This document shows, in pieces, positions 16,185 through 27,469 of a DNA stretch of 64,000 nt. Under the pieces are notes generated by a model. It ran no database searches and was not told the origin of the DNA. It was given only the letters and a program-made list of their open reading frames with translations. Positions within the stretch are counted from its first letter, which is position 1, and every line of letters starts with the position of its first letter. This stretch comes from Leidyana gryllorum EB-2025a (taxonomy: Eukaryota > Apicomplexa): positions 62,001 to 126,000 of the forward strand of contig JBLWGC010000043.1 in assembly GCA_048772705.1 (NCBI GenBank). The letters are read 5' to 3'. The position numbers were made by a program, and so were the translations under genes.

Positions 16185-16350
16185 CACATTTTTTGATGTC
16201 GTCACCCTTATCTCGTTACAAGTTTATCGGTGTTTTTTGATGTCGTCATCCTTATCTCGTTACAAATTCATCGGAATTTTTCATGTCGTCATCCTTAACC
16301 CGTTACTAATTCATCGGAATTTTTCATGTCGTCATCCTTAACCCCTTACC
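16185..16350 (+). repeat. ~57 bp tandem repeat, about three to four units
   Basis: Units contain GTCGTCA(C/T)CCTTA followed by a CGTTAC-like stretch and a T-rich spacer. A single related unit is at ~11,890 after copy 1 of the 0.8 kb repeat. Confidence 0.7.
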
Positions 16351-16439
16351 AAATTTTTCAAAAAAGCAGAGTTCGTCACCAGTGTGCAACTTGTACCAGA
16401 TGATACTTGTGTTACACATCTCTTTGTAGCACCTTCAAT

Positions 16440-17475
16440 ACCCCTTTGCAACATGTTCGAGACTTGTTTGCGACATGTTTGACACTTGTTTGCTACCTGT
16501 TTCCTACTTGTTTGCTACTTGCTTGCTACTTGTTTGACACTCGTTTGACACTTGTTTGCTACATGCTTTACACTTGCTTGCCACTTCTTTGCCACATCTT
16601 TCATACTTCTTTGACACTCAGTTGAGACTTGTTCGCCACATGTTAAACACTTTTCTGCCACATATTTCACACTTGTTTGACTCTCGTTTGACACGTGTTT
16701 GCCACTTCTTTGCCACATGTTTAACACTTGTTTGAAACTCCGTTGAGACTTGTTCACCACATGTTTAACACTTTTTTCCCACATGTTCCACACTTGTTTG
16801 ACACTCGTTTGAAACTTGTTTGCCACATGCTTTACACTTGCTTGCCAGTTCTTTGCCACATGTTTAACACTTGTTTGAAACTCCGTTGAGACTTGTTCGC
16901 CACATGTTTAACACTTTTTTGCCACATGTTCCACACTTGTTCGACACTCGTTTGACACTTGTTTGCTACTTGTTTGATACTTCTTTGAAACTTGTTTGCC
17001 ACATGCTTTACACTTGCTTGCCAGTTCTTTGCCACATGCTTTACACTTGTTTGAAACTCCGTTGAGACTTGTTCGCCACATGTTTAACACTTTTTTGCCA
17101 CATGTTCCACACTGGTTTGACACTGGTTTGACACTCGTTTGACACTTGTTTGCGACATCTTTGGCACTTGTTTTGCTACTTGTTTGCCACGTGTTACACA
17201 CATGCTTCTCACTTGTTTGACACATGTTTGCCACATGCTTGACACTTGCTTGATACATGTTTGACACTTGTTTGCGAGTTGTTTGACACTTGTTTGCCAC
17301 ATGTTTGCTACTCTTTTGACACTTGTTTGCGAGTTGTTTGCAACATGTTTGAGACTTGTTGCGAACTTGTTTGACCCTTGCTTCGCGACATGTTTGACAC
17401 TTGTTTGCAACATGTTCGAGCCTTGTTTGACACTGGTTTCCGAGTTGTTTGACACTTGTTTCACACTGCTACTTG
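16440..17475 (+). repeat. 11-bp minisatellite array 2
   Basis: About 1 kb of 11-bp units related to array 1 (ACACTTGTTTG, CCACATGTTTA, ACACTCGTTTG). It is more diverged, with longer-period blocks such as the repeated GAAACTCCGTTGAGACTTG. Confidence 0.88.
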
Positions 17476-17631
17476 ATAGGTACTTAAATGACACTTCTTA
17501 CAAGTCATTTGAACTCATACATATCGTTCCGGAGCAATTGCACGCAAGATTGATGCCATTGGTTCGTTCTGCTTATCACATTCACGATACGTTGCTAACT
17601 ATTCCATCAATAAATAAGTCTCACAGAAACA

Positions 17632-18578
17632 ATGGGTACGGGGAAGCGCCCGAGCGAAGCGACAAGGGCGCTCCCCACACCCCATCAATACTTCCTCACG
17701 CACACTATTACTCAATATACATATCAGCCTTAACATCCCGCTCGTACACTAACAATTCGAATACTCATAACTCTTAGCATATATACACTCTCTCAATGTT
17801 TTATAGCAAACAACTGACCACCACCCTCTTACCACACCTCGAACTACATCACAATTGTCAATATACTCCTATTAACCTACCTATCATTAGCCAAATTCAT
17901 GTCGTCCGAATCAACACCCAAATATCATGCATAACTTGACCCCATACACATATTCTTACAGATACCCATTCACTCCAATACATAACGTCCACGATACGCA
18001 TTGGACTCACGACATTCTTCTCAACACTCTCAATTCAACTCCGATGTATTTGATTCCCCTATATCTAGCATTACAAGCTTTCATACCTCTCCAAATACTC
18101 CCTCACTTAACGAGCGAATCGCTGACTCACTCTAGACCCTTCACACCTAACAGACAAACCATCTAAACCAATATCACTCACACATAACCTTCCAAGTTGC
18201 TCCATATTCACTTTAGCAAACTGAGCATACTACACATCACAGCACAGTTACCAAAATACACGCCATACACTCATACAATCATGCATCTCCAGCTCATATA
18301 GTCTCACCAATCAATACATAACAAGCACGATACCTGTCAACATACTAAGCAACACAGCTATATCGTCACAGTCTTTTATTAGCACAATACACACCACATC
18401 AGACCTTACTTGCGCACGCTACAGCAACCGGAACGTGTAGAGAATTGAAAGCTAAACAGTCGCAAACACGCAAACACAGTACAATGCAGCGATAAACAAC
18501 CACATAAACCACATAATCCAAAAGCAAACAGCAGTCACAACAGCCATCGAAGCCGACCGAAACGCCGAACCAAAGGTT
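17632..18578 (+). repeat. ~0.95 kb repeat A flanking the Helitron helicase (left copy)
   Basis: A second copy is split: 21012-21229 in the same orientation and 24521-25256 in reverse. It starts ATGGGTACGGGG and includes a strong hairpin at 17640-17676 (GGGGAAGCGCCC pairing with GGGCGCTCCCC with one bulge). Helitron 3' ends typically carry a hairpin, but a terminal CTRR could not be located. Confidence 0.75.
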
Positions 18579-18619
18579 ACAGGCAAACTAGTCGCCTCAG
18601 TCTACAAGAAGCAACACTC

Positions 18620-20975
18620 ACCTGCCAAGGCCGCTTTCCAGTAACGACCACATGGAACACAGTATATCTCAAGCCTTTCAACTTCATGGTCGCTATACAC
18701 CGCCCACAATCTGTTGATGAAGCAAGCAAGATTCGACTACCTACACCATACCCAACGATTTACGCCAATTGTCCTTCCATGCTGGAATCTCTAACCATAT
18801 TTGAATTCACGCGAGACTATGTCGTTTCGAAGAGGCAACCAAGGATCCATACCCATGACAGTTCCACCGGCTAAGAAACTTCATCTCACACGTCGCCAAA
18901 CTCCCGTAGTTGTCGCAGGCCAATACCCACCCACATTACCCCCACCTGACGACGACAAATCACTCGCCTATTACTTCTTACCTTGGAGAGACGTCCATCA
19001 ACTCTTGTGCTTCAACGATTACACACCGGAAACTCAGCAAGAGATCCTTGAACGTGCTCATCAATCACGGCCATACGAACCACGGTGGCAACCAAATTCC
19101 ATTTGCTACGATACCGACGATGATAACGCCCCTGACGAAGATGATGAACCAGAACACGTCAAAGACGATTTCAACAATCCCGGATTCGACATTCCAACTT
19201 CGGACGACTCTGACAATGATGACGACGATGACCATGACGCAACAAATCAGCTTCAATCTACCCTTTCTTTCAACCCCAACTCAACCGTTACTACCTCCCA
19301 GTTTCGAGTACTCATAGAGTTCTACAAGTGGATCCACACAAGCAGGACTTCACAGCTGTTATGGCTCATTCATGGTAAAGGAGGCACTGGAAAATCGTTC
19401 CTCATCAACAAAATACGACATATCTGCCAAGTCATTGATACCAATGAGGGCAAGACAACCCTCGACAAGCCCATGTGCCAAGTCATCGCACCAACAGGAA
19501 CGGCTGCCTACTTAATCAACGGCCAAACCATTCATCACTTTGCTGGCTTGAAGCATGGAAGCGTACTCACTACACAATCACGCTCGTGGAATACACTCCA
19601 TAACAACGCGTCACACGTCGAATTGATCCTTATCGATGAAATATCCATGGTGGCGCCACGGCTTCTAAGCGACTTGAACTTAGGGTCAACTAACCTCGGT
19701 AACTCGAAACCAGATTCTCGCAAAAGCCTACCATATGGCGGAATCTCTATTATCGCCTTCGGTGTCTTCGATCAGCTCCAACCCGCCAGAGCAACTCCAC
19801 TTGATGAAGATCCATCCTTCACAAAGCTTTTTACAAGGTTCGATCTCATCGACAACGTACGACACGGACGAGATCCAGATCTCCTTAACTTCCTCGGAGC
19901 TCTTCAACACGGCGATAAATCCACCATCACCAAGTTCGTAGATGCTCACAAAGGGACTGATAAAGACCTCAACACCTTACCTTTCGTTCTATTCCGTCAC
20001 AATGAAGAAAGGATACGCTATAACAAGATGAGAGTACAACATATGCCTGGCACACCCATTCAAGTAACAACCTCATATACTATCAAGACAATACCCACTA
20101 GAACCAACTCGAAACGAACCATACACAAGCGGACGCAACTCATACTCAAACGCAACGCCAAGACCATGATAACCACTAACGTAAGCGTCAAGAAAGGCTA
20201 CACCAATGGAAGCATTGGCCATTTACATAAAGCCCTCAAACACGACTTGTGGATCAAACTCAATCGCAACAAACTATGTCGAGTTGCTCCGATGCTACAT
20301 AAGAATAAGCGATTCTACCCTATCGATCTTGCATGGGGCTTAACTGTCCACAAAGCGCAAGGTCGTACATTCGATCATCCTTATGGGATTGACCTGTCCA
20401 AGCAAGATTATCGCTTCCTCTACGTCGCTGCCAGCCGAGCAACCAAACTCGACCATATCAAGTTCTTCGGCAAATTACCAAATGAAAGCATCCTCGCTAA
20501 ATCTTGGCTTATCACATATTGGCCACAACGCCTTCCCCAAGTTGTCTTCCACTACGACGATATCAAGCACAACTCCTTTGCCCCCTTCTTTCTCAACATC
20601 TGCCCGATAATCACCATCATCCACGCTCAACATGCTAATTTCAACATGCTCACCTCAATTGCAGCTAATCATTACTCCATCACTGCCAAACGTTTCAGCT
20701 CCACAATACTCTCAAACCACCATTCGCTCCGCGTCGAAGGGAGAGGTTGTAGGAGAACACTGTTCATCGATGTGCAAACTCTACCCACTCTCATTCTCAT
20801 CGATCAGCGCAACGCATCTGGTCGTTACAACATGTTAAACAACCATTCAATCGAGCAAGTTGCCCTTCATCTTACACCAAGATCAAATACACTCCGTATA
20901 GTTACATCACACAACTTCATTCACCTTAGCCATATTCCACCATCTCCCTTTTACATTTCCATGATTGCGCGTTGA
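18620..20975 (+). pseudogene. Helitron Rep-Hel helicase part (PIF1-like), frameshifted
   Basis: The frame ending near 18874 encodes SLTIFEFTRDYVVSKR, typical of the Rep-helicase linker. After a frame change at ~18850 the 724-codon frame (18801-20975) continues with YYFLPWRDV, an acidic linker, then the SF1 helicase: Walker A HGKGGTGKSF, motif APTGTAAYLI, Walker B LILIDEISMV, a motif III-like segment with FD replacing the usual GD (FGVFDQLQP), and a C-terminal LAWGLTVHKAQGRTFD motif plus VAASRA. The helicase core looks largely intact. Without the linked Rep domain it is not an autonomous Helitron as it stands. Confidence 0.85.
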
Positions 20976-21011
20976 CAACTACATCATGGCTCAATCATTA
21001 AATGCACAAAG

Positions 21012-21229
21012 ATGGGTACGGGGAAGCGCCCGAGCGAAGCGACAAGGGCGCTCCCCACACCCCATCAATACTTCTTCACGCACACTCTTACTCAATTTAC
21101 ATATGAGCCTTAACATCCCGCTCGTACACTAGCAATTCGAATACTCATAACTCTTAGCATATATACACTCTTTCAATGTTTTATAGCAAACAACTGACCG
21201 CCCTGTTACCACACCTCGAACTACATCCC
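21012..21229 (+). repeat. repeat A, right copy, part 1
   Basis: Matches the first ~220 bp of 17632-18578 including the hairpin (21020-21056). It stops at TACATCCC, where a Ty3/gypsy pol end begins; its continuation is found in reverse at 25256-24521. Confidence 0.8.
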
Positions 21230-21505
21230 CTCCCATGGTTCTGTTGGTACTTCCGACTTCATAGGGCCGTGTGGTTGTTGAGGTTTCCGTCTTTGACATA
21301 GTACGCACTTTTCCAAGATTTGTCTTATCTTAGGTATCGTTAGTACGCACTTTTCCAAGATTTGTCTTATCTTAGGTATCGTTAGGCTCGATACGTATAT
21401 TTGTGCGACCATGTGGCGTATTCGGTTAGGTCCGAGGTGAGCGCCAACTGGGCTTTCGTGTATGGTGCGTACAACACGTTCCCATAGTTTTTCGGGAAGC
21501 CACAA
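21221..21505 (-). pseudogene. integrase N-terminal zinc-binding region of element A
   Basis: Encodes a region with HESPVGAHLGPNRIRHMV and later CVLCQRRK, the His-His-Cys-Cys module that precedes the integrase core. It contains a 42-bp in-frame tandem duplication (21300-21341 and 21342-21383). The frame runs into repeat A at PWE, where the inversion cuts the gene; the core is at 25257-25558. Confidence 0.8.
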
Positions 21506-23286
21506 TCGACTCCTATAAGTCCGTCAACCATATGCACTCCTTTACTTTTGGTAAAGTTGTTGGATAATCCCTCGTCTTGTTGTTCATGGTACAATTCCGC
21601 TTCAGAGGGTACTTCCAACTTAGTGGGGAGTATGGCGTAAATCATGTGATCCTCCATGCACTCAGAGTCAGCAAATGTGCGAGTGAAGGCATCAACATTA
21701 GAGTGAGATTTACCCGATCGATGGCGTATTTCGAACGGAGTAAACTCTGCCAGCGCAAGTGTCCATCGTTGGAAAAGGCCGGTTCGTGCCTTAAACAACC
21801 ATTGTAGACTTTCATGGTCCGACCGAACGTAGAACTTGGAACCGAGGATGTACGTGCGGGACTTCTGTAACGCTTCCTTTATTGCCAATGCCTCTTTTTC
21901 CCTTATATGCCATCTCCACTCGGCAGGTGAGAACTCGCGGGACTCAAAGACAATGGGTCGGTCGCCTCTACCGTCACCAAAGTCTTGACTGAGTACTGCT
22001 GCCATGCCAATTTCACATGCATCACAGTCCACAATGAATTCTCGGAAAAAGTCAGGGTATGCTAGGACCACATCTCCACTGACCAAGGCTTTCTTAAGCG
22101 TATTGAGGGCGGTCTCGCACTCCGGGGTCCAATTAAACGCGCCCTTTTTCAGTAAGTCCGTAAGTGGGGCACTTATTTCAGCATGGCATTCAATAAACCT
22201 TCTGTAATACCCTGAAAGCCGAAGGAATGCTCTGACTTCCTTTGAGTCTTTCGGCCGAGGGAATTTGATGACTTTTTCTAACTTATTTGGGTCTGTACGC
22301 ACTCCATCCGCAGTTACTATATGTCCGAGAAATTCAATTTCGGACTTCAAGAACTCGCACTTCGCCGGTTTTAACAATAACCCAGCTCCGTGACAAGTCT
22401 CGAATACTTCCCTCAAGTGTCGTACATGATCCTCAAAGGTCTTTGAGTAAATAAGTATATCGTCTAAGTAGCAGACGACAAAGTCAAACAACATTGGACC
22501 CAAGACTTTTTGCATCATCCGCTGGTATGTAGCGGGGGCATTACATAGGCCAAAGGGCATGACCAACCACTCGAATTGTCCTTCAGCGCAGATAAAGGAT
22601 GTCTTGTGTATATCCTGTTCTGCCATCGGGATTTGCCAATAACCAGCGGCAGCATCCAGGGATGAGAAGTACTTTGCTCCTCTAAAGACCGAGAGTAAAT
22701 CGTCAATTCTAGGTAAGGGGTGGCGATCCTTCCTAGTGACGTCATTTAATTTACGATAGTCAATACAAAAGCGTATTGATCCATCTTTCTTTGGCACTAA
22801 TGTCACCGGGCTGGCCCACGCCGATGAACATGGCCGTATGGCTCCCTGTTTGAGCATACTCTCGACTTGTGTCTTTATGACTTCCCTTTCCGCTGGGCTG
22901 GTACGTCGTAGTGGTATTCGTACAGGTGCTGAGAGTCCTGTATCGATTTCGTGCTCCCAACCGACGGCCCGACCAAAGGGTCGTTCATCCGTAATAAAGT
23001 AATCCGGTTTGCAAAGAGCTTCAATTATAGCATTCTGCTTCGCCGGTAAGTTCGGTGGGAACCGGATGGTGACACTTAACCCAGGTTCAACTTGGTCAAC
23101 CATCAATACCTCGCATTTTCCTTGGAGTCGTACGAGCCCCCTTTTGACATCGGGTACTACATCGTACTTCTTCAGGAAGTCACAACCCAGAATCACATAG
23201 GCACCAGTATTTGCCAAGATGTGGAATTCTGCTTTTCCTTCAAGTCCGCCTATCTTGAAAGGAACTTCTACCAGCTGGGTCTGCAA
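21382..23286 (-). pseudogene. reverse transcriptase-RNase H of Ty3/gypsy element A
   Basis: 634-codon frame. RT is shown by ASPVTLVPKKDGSIRFC-type fingers, SLDAAAGYWQI, FGLCNAPATYQRMM and the catalytic [11 protein letters not shown]. RNase H follows with IVDCDACEIGMAAVL, YVRSDHESL and SNVDAF, holding the expected acidic residues. Motifs look intact, but the flanking protease and integrase are in other frames, so the element as a whole is broken. It copies element RNA to cDNA in virus-like particles in this family. Confidence 0.88.
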
Positions 23287-23425
23287 ACCATACCGGGGCC
23301 TGATCCAAGTCAGGATACAGCACCAGAGTCGACGCTACGGAAGGTTAAAGCTACAGAAGTCAGAAGTAGTCTTCCAGTAGTAGGACTTTTGCCGTCTTTG
23401 GCTATATGAGTGTTTCAACTTAACC

Positions 23426-24160
23426 TCATTCAAGGACGTTGAACCAACCCAACCCAACCAGCTGGGTAACCTGGCAGGTACGGTCTTTCACTGCCAAACC
23501 GACGGTAAAGGGTTTACAGGCGCGCCTCTTTAGTTTCAATCGGTTTGCCAGAGCCTCATTAATGTATGAGTCCGATGCCCCCGAATCCACTAACGCCTTT
23601 ACCACTTCACTCTGAGTCGGATGACGTAGTGAAAATGCAACCGTTGCGACTCCTGAGCCGGCCACTGCGATTAACCCTGGCTCTCTGGATTGGAGTTGGG
23701 CCGAAAAGGGGTCCTCTTGCGGTTGCCACCTTTTCTTAACTGGCCCTTCCTCAGCTGCCTTTTTGCGGCATACACTTTCAAAGTGATTATTGCCTTGGCA
23801 AAAGTGGCACTGTTTAACACGTGCTGGGCACTCCTTTCCTTGGCATCGCGTACCACACCTCGAACACCTCCCATCTGACAAGTTGGTGTCTTTGCCTTGC
23901 CGACTTCTGGGGGCCACCTTTGTGAATTGGCGAACATTATTCACAGGCCTGGCTTGCTCGAGTACTTGGCATAAAACTCGACATAGCCTATCCGTAGAGT
24001 CAGTAGCTTCGTGACCTTGCCCTTTTGCGGGGGTCGGAACACTAGGCCTTACTTCCTCCGTTTGCTCATGGCCTCTTGCTGTGTGGTCAGTTCGTCCCAG
24101 GGTAGGCATATAAGCAAGTACCCCTTCTTCTGGCGATTTCTCCGGAGCGAAGTCCATCAA
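23426..24160 (-). pseudogene. gag nucleocapsid and aspartic protease of element A
   Basis: 244-codon frame. A CCHC knuckle (CHFCQGNNHFESVC) marks the nucleocapsid. The retropepsin-like active site is KALVDSGASDSYIN. The frame stops at 23426 after WFNVLE, before the RT frame opens at 23286, so the ancestral gag-pol is interrupted. The gag N-terminus is not seen upstream. Confidence 0.82.
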
Positions 24161-24300
24161 GTAAGTGAGTGGATCTTCCTTTTAATTTGCCGATCGGTGC
24201 TGGCGACTTAGTATATATCTGTTGTAACCCCAAGTCGCTACTGAAGGGGAACGAGGCCCAGTTCTCATCTCTCCATACTTCGACCACAAGTCAGACTTAG

Positions 24301-24520
24301 AACTAAGTTAGTATTTTTACCGACAAGTCAACCGCGAATATGTCGCACTCAACCAAGTACAAAAGTTATTCCAAGCCGCCTCCTGCCTAGTCCAACGCTG
24401 CGAAGTCCACACCATTCAGACATTGGATCGCACCAATTCGGTCCCGCTGGCCCTCGATCACCCAAGTTCGCAAAATACCGGCGTCCCTCAATTATGAGCT
24501 CTCGTGTCCGTACCTTCCCC
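24301..24520. other. region between element A and inverted repeat A
   Basis: Possibly the 5' leader or truncated gag region of element A. I see no coding motif. Confidence 0.3.
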
Positions 24521-25256
24521 AACCTTTGGTTCGGCGTTTCGGTCGGCTTCGATGGCTGTTGTGACTGCTGTTTGCTTCCGAATTATGTGGTTTATATGTT
24601 TGGTTATCGCTGCATTGTACTGTGTTTGCGTGTTTGCGAGTGTTCAGCTTTCCATTCTGTACACGTTGCGGTTGCTGTAGCGTGCGCAAGTGAGGTCTGA
24701 TGTGGTGTGTATTGTGCTAATAAAAGACTGTGACGATATAGTTGTGTTGCTTAGTATGTTGACAGGTATCGTGCTTGTTATGTATTGATTTGTGAGACTA
24801 TATGAGCTGGAGATGCATGATTGCGTGAGGGTATGGCATGTATTTGCGTAACTGTGCTGTGATGTGTAGTATGCTCAGTTTGCTTAAGTGAATGAGGAGC
24901 AAGTTGGGAGGTTATGTGTGAATCATATTGGTTTAGATGGTTTGTCTGTTAGGGTGTGAGGCGTCCATAGTGAGTTAGCGATTCGCTCGTTAAGTGATGG
25001 TGCATTTGGATCGGTATGAAAGCTTGTAATGCTAGATATAAGGGGATCAATGAGATTGAAGTTGAATTGTTAGTGTTGAGAAGAATGTCATGAGTCCAAT
25101 GCGTATCGTGGACATTATGTATTGGAGTGAATGGGTATTTGTAAGAATATGCGGATGGAGTCAAGTTATGCATAGGATTTGAGTGTTGATTCGGACGATA
25201 TGTATTTAGCTAATGATAGGTAGGTTAATGGGAAGTATATTCACAATTGGGATGTA
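24521..25256 (-). repeat. repeat A, right copy, part 2 (inverted)
   Basis: Reverse complement of about 17840-18578. Joined to 21012-21229 it forms a second full-length copy of repeat A. The inverted position is explained by the same inversion that cuts element A pol. Confidence 0.8.
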
Positions 25257-25558
25257 TGGGAGACTGTCGCCATGGATTTCTGCAGACCTTACCCTGAGTC
25301 AAATGGGGATAAGTACGTCCTGGTATTTGTTGACCAATTCACCAAGTGGGTTGAGTTAGTGCCTACGCGCAACCAAGAGGCCATAACCGTTATCAATGCT
25401 TTCAACAAGCATATTATCTGCAACCATGGGTGTCCAAGAAGACTATTATCGGGCAATGGACCCAGTTTCCGCGCCAAGTTGGTAGATCACATATGCTCAC
25501 ACTTTGGCACTAAAATGTTTTTTTCAACTGCGTATTACCCGCAAGGCGACTGTAACCT
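25257..25558 (+). pseudogene. integrase core of Ty3/gypsy element A (plus-strand part)
   Basis: The frame upstream of the ATG reads WETVAMDFC, then VDQFTKWVELVP and later SGNGPSF (the usual Asp of DNG replaced by Gly) and TAYYPQGD. This is the RNase H-fold integrase core with its first Asp in AMDF. It is truncated at 25558 before the catalytic Glu region, where the chromodomain element begins with TGTCGGGAGG. Confidence 0.82.
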
Positions 25559-25781
25559 GTCGGGAGGTTGCGCGCGGTGAAGGTCACTTCCCGTCCATTG
25601 CGGAGGGTCATCGGTAAGTCGGCGGTCGGTTCCATGTTCACGCAACAAGTAACGAAAAGGTAAGCACAAGGGATCTATCTTGATCTAACTGTCCCGCCCG
25701 TGTCTCCGTGTGTGCCGGCCCCTGGGCCCGTACGAGACGGAGACACAGACATCCTGGTACATTGGTTGCGACCAAGTACCG

Positions 25782-26093
25782 TCAATCGGTCCGCCTTTGG
25801 CGTAGTAGTCGTCCTCCACGGAGGGTCCCTTGGCCCAGACGGAGTTGTGTAGGCCGGTCCAGCAAGGGTGGTAGTGGCGATGGGGGTCGAGGTAACACTG
25901 CCGTGTTACATCCCCCCCCCATCCACTTCGTGGTAAGAGCCTCCGGGTGTCTCGCGTTCCAGCTCCGTCGCAATTGGGCGATTAAGTCAGAGCCTTGTCC
26001 TTCAAGTACATGCTGTGCGGGTTCCCAGGTCGCCTCCGACTCGGCATAGTCCAACCATTTTACCTTGTATTCCAATGCGCCTTCAGTCGTCAT
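25782..26093 (-). pseudogene. chromodomain of element B integrase
   Basis: Encodes EYKVKWLDYAESEATWEP, a clear chromodomain core (aromatic residues plus WEP). In chromoviruses this tail of integrase is thought to guide integration through chromatin binding. The C-terminal part beyond ~residue 45 is low complexity and probably out of frame. Confidence 0.85.
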
Positions 26094-26138
26094 GCGCTCT
26101 CCTAGTTTTTTCTTTCCATAATATAGATGGGTAGAGGA

Positions 26139-26934
26139 TCAGCCTCCGTCGGCTCGGTCGTCTCTTCTAGTGGGGTGTCGGTGGTTGCTGGCCAGGGCGG
26201 CGCCGAGCGGTATTGCTCGAGGCGCGAGACGTGGAATTTTGGGTAGATTTGCCAGGAGTCTGCAGTTGAGGGTATATGTCAGGGGTCCGTAGTACGGCAG
26301 CGATAGCTTGCCTGGCGGCACGTGGTGGAGGTGTCTCGTGGATAGTAGGACTTTATCTCCTGGTTGAAACCGGATGTGAATTCGTCGCTTGTCGGCTTGT
26401 GATTTCTGATGCCTTCGGGCCTCGCCCAAACGGTCCGAAGCTTCCTGTAACTTCTGCGCATGTATTCGGAACGGTAAGCTGTGCTCCAATGGCAGGATGC
26501 GGCGAGGTGGGTCGAGGCGTGTTCTTCCCGTGTCCAATTCAAACGGCGAACATCGAGTTGAGCTTTGCCTTGCCGTGTTGTACGCAATCTCGATCGCCGT
26601 GAGCAGGTGAGTCCAGCGATTCCCTAGCCCTTGTAAAGTACAACGAAGTAGCTGCAGGATAGAACGGTTGGCCCTCTCGACCAGCCCGTTGGTTTGAGGG
26701 TGATAAGCCGTGGTAAGTGTAAGCTGGGACCCGAGCTGGGTCATGGTGCGGGACTCCGTGGATTTTGACGATGTTCTCGATGAACAACGTAGCGGCCTCT
26801 GTTGCTGTGATACTCTTCGTGCACGGTACCAAACGTATCCGTCTGGTCAGCCGGTCCGAGACTACCATAACGTAATCGTGAGCAGTGTCTGGGTCCGTGG
26901 GAAGATCGAGAAGTCTAGCCCCACGTCCTCCCAA
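26139..26934 (-). pseudogene. integrase core and C-terminal domain of element B
   Basis: Two overlapping frames: 26539-26934 with VMVVSDRLTRRIRLVP, and 26139-26744 with TAYHPQTNGLVERANRSI, holding the catalytic Glu region, and FQPGDKVLLST. The central Asp region is shifted into other frames. Homologous to 30713-31867 but clearly older. Confidence 0.8.
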
Positions 26935-26959
26935 GGGAACATAGGGCCTTTTATCGGGT

Positions 26960-27280
26960 TTAATAGCCCTGCAGGATGGTGATTGCGGCGTTTGGCACGT
27001 TGGCAGGATCGCAGTGGTAACAATATTGCACCGTGTCCGGGAACAGCCCTCGCCAGTTGAATACCGTTCTTATCCGCGCCGCAGTTTTGTCGGGTCCCAA
27101 ATGCCCCGCAAAGTCCGTATCATGGTTTGCCGCTATGATCGTCCGAGTCAAGTCCGGGTCCGGCGGTACCCTGATCGTCCCGTCTTTTTCGATGGGTAGT
27201 CCGTGTATCCACTCGATCTCGTGGTCGTCTTCCAAGGTCCCCGTTCGTTCGGCCCAAGCTTGTCGAATTCTCTCTTCCAA
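26960..27280 (-). pseudogene. integrase zinc-binding N-terminus of element B
   Basis: GHLGPDKTAARIRTVFNWRG and YCYHC belong to the His-His-Cys-Cys module. The sequence resembles the 30.8 kb element (GHFGPEKTLGRLRSSFNWR), so elements B and C are relatives. Confidence 0.8.
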
Positions 27281-27469
27281 GGGGGTGGTCGTCGTCGTCG
27301 TTGTCGGCTCGGCTTCAATCGCTAGAACCGTGGCGCCTGTTGAGGAAGTCTTGAGCGGTTTGGTAGGAGTCGGTCGGCTCAGAGATCGGCGATCATGTTA
27401 TTCGCTCCCGGGATGTATCGGATGTCGAGGTCGAATTCTGACAATGCCGTTAGCCATCGTACCTGCCTG

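Larger units (their letters stand above)
21230..24300 (-). mobile_element. Ty3/gypsy element A (gag C-terminus to integrase N-terminus), inverted segment
   Basis: The minus strand reads gag zinc knuckle and protease (24160-23426), RT and RNase H (23286-21382), then integrase zinc-binding region (to 21230). The integrase core continues on the plus strand at 25257, beyond an inversion breakpoint. No LTRs were recognised. Frames break between protease and RT and before integrase. Confidence 0.85.

Noticed and set aside
13197-17475. CRISPR array
   Set aside because: Repeat units are 11 bp, contiguous, without unique spacers, and the context is eukaryotic.
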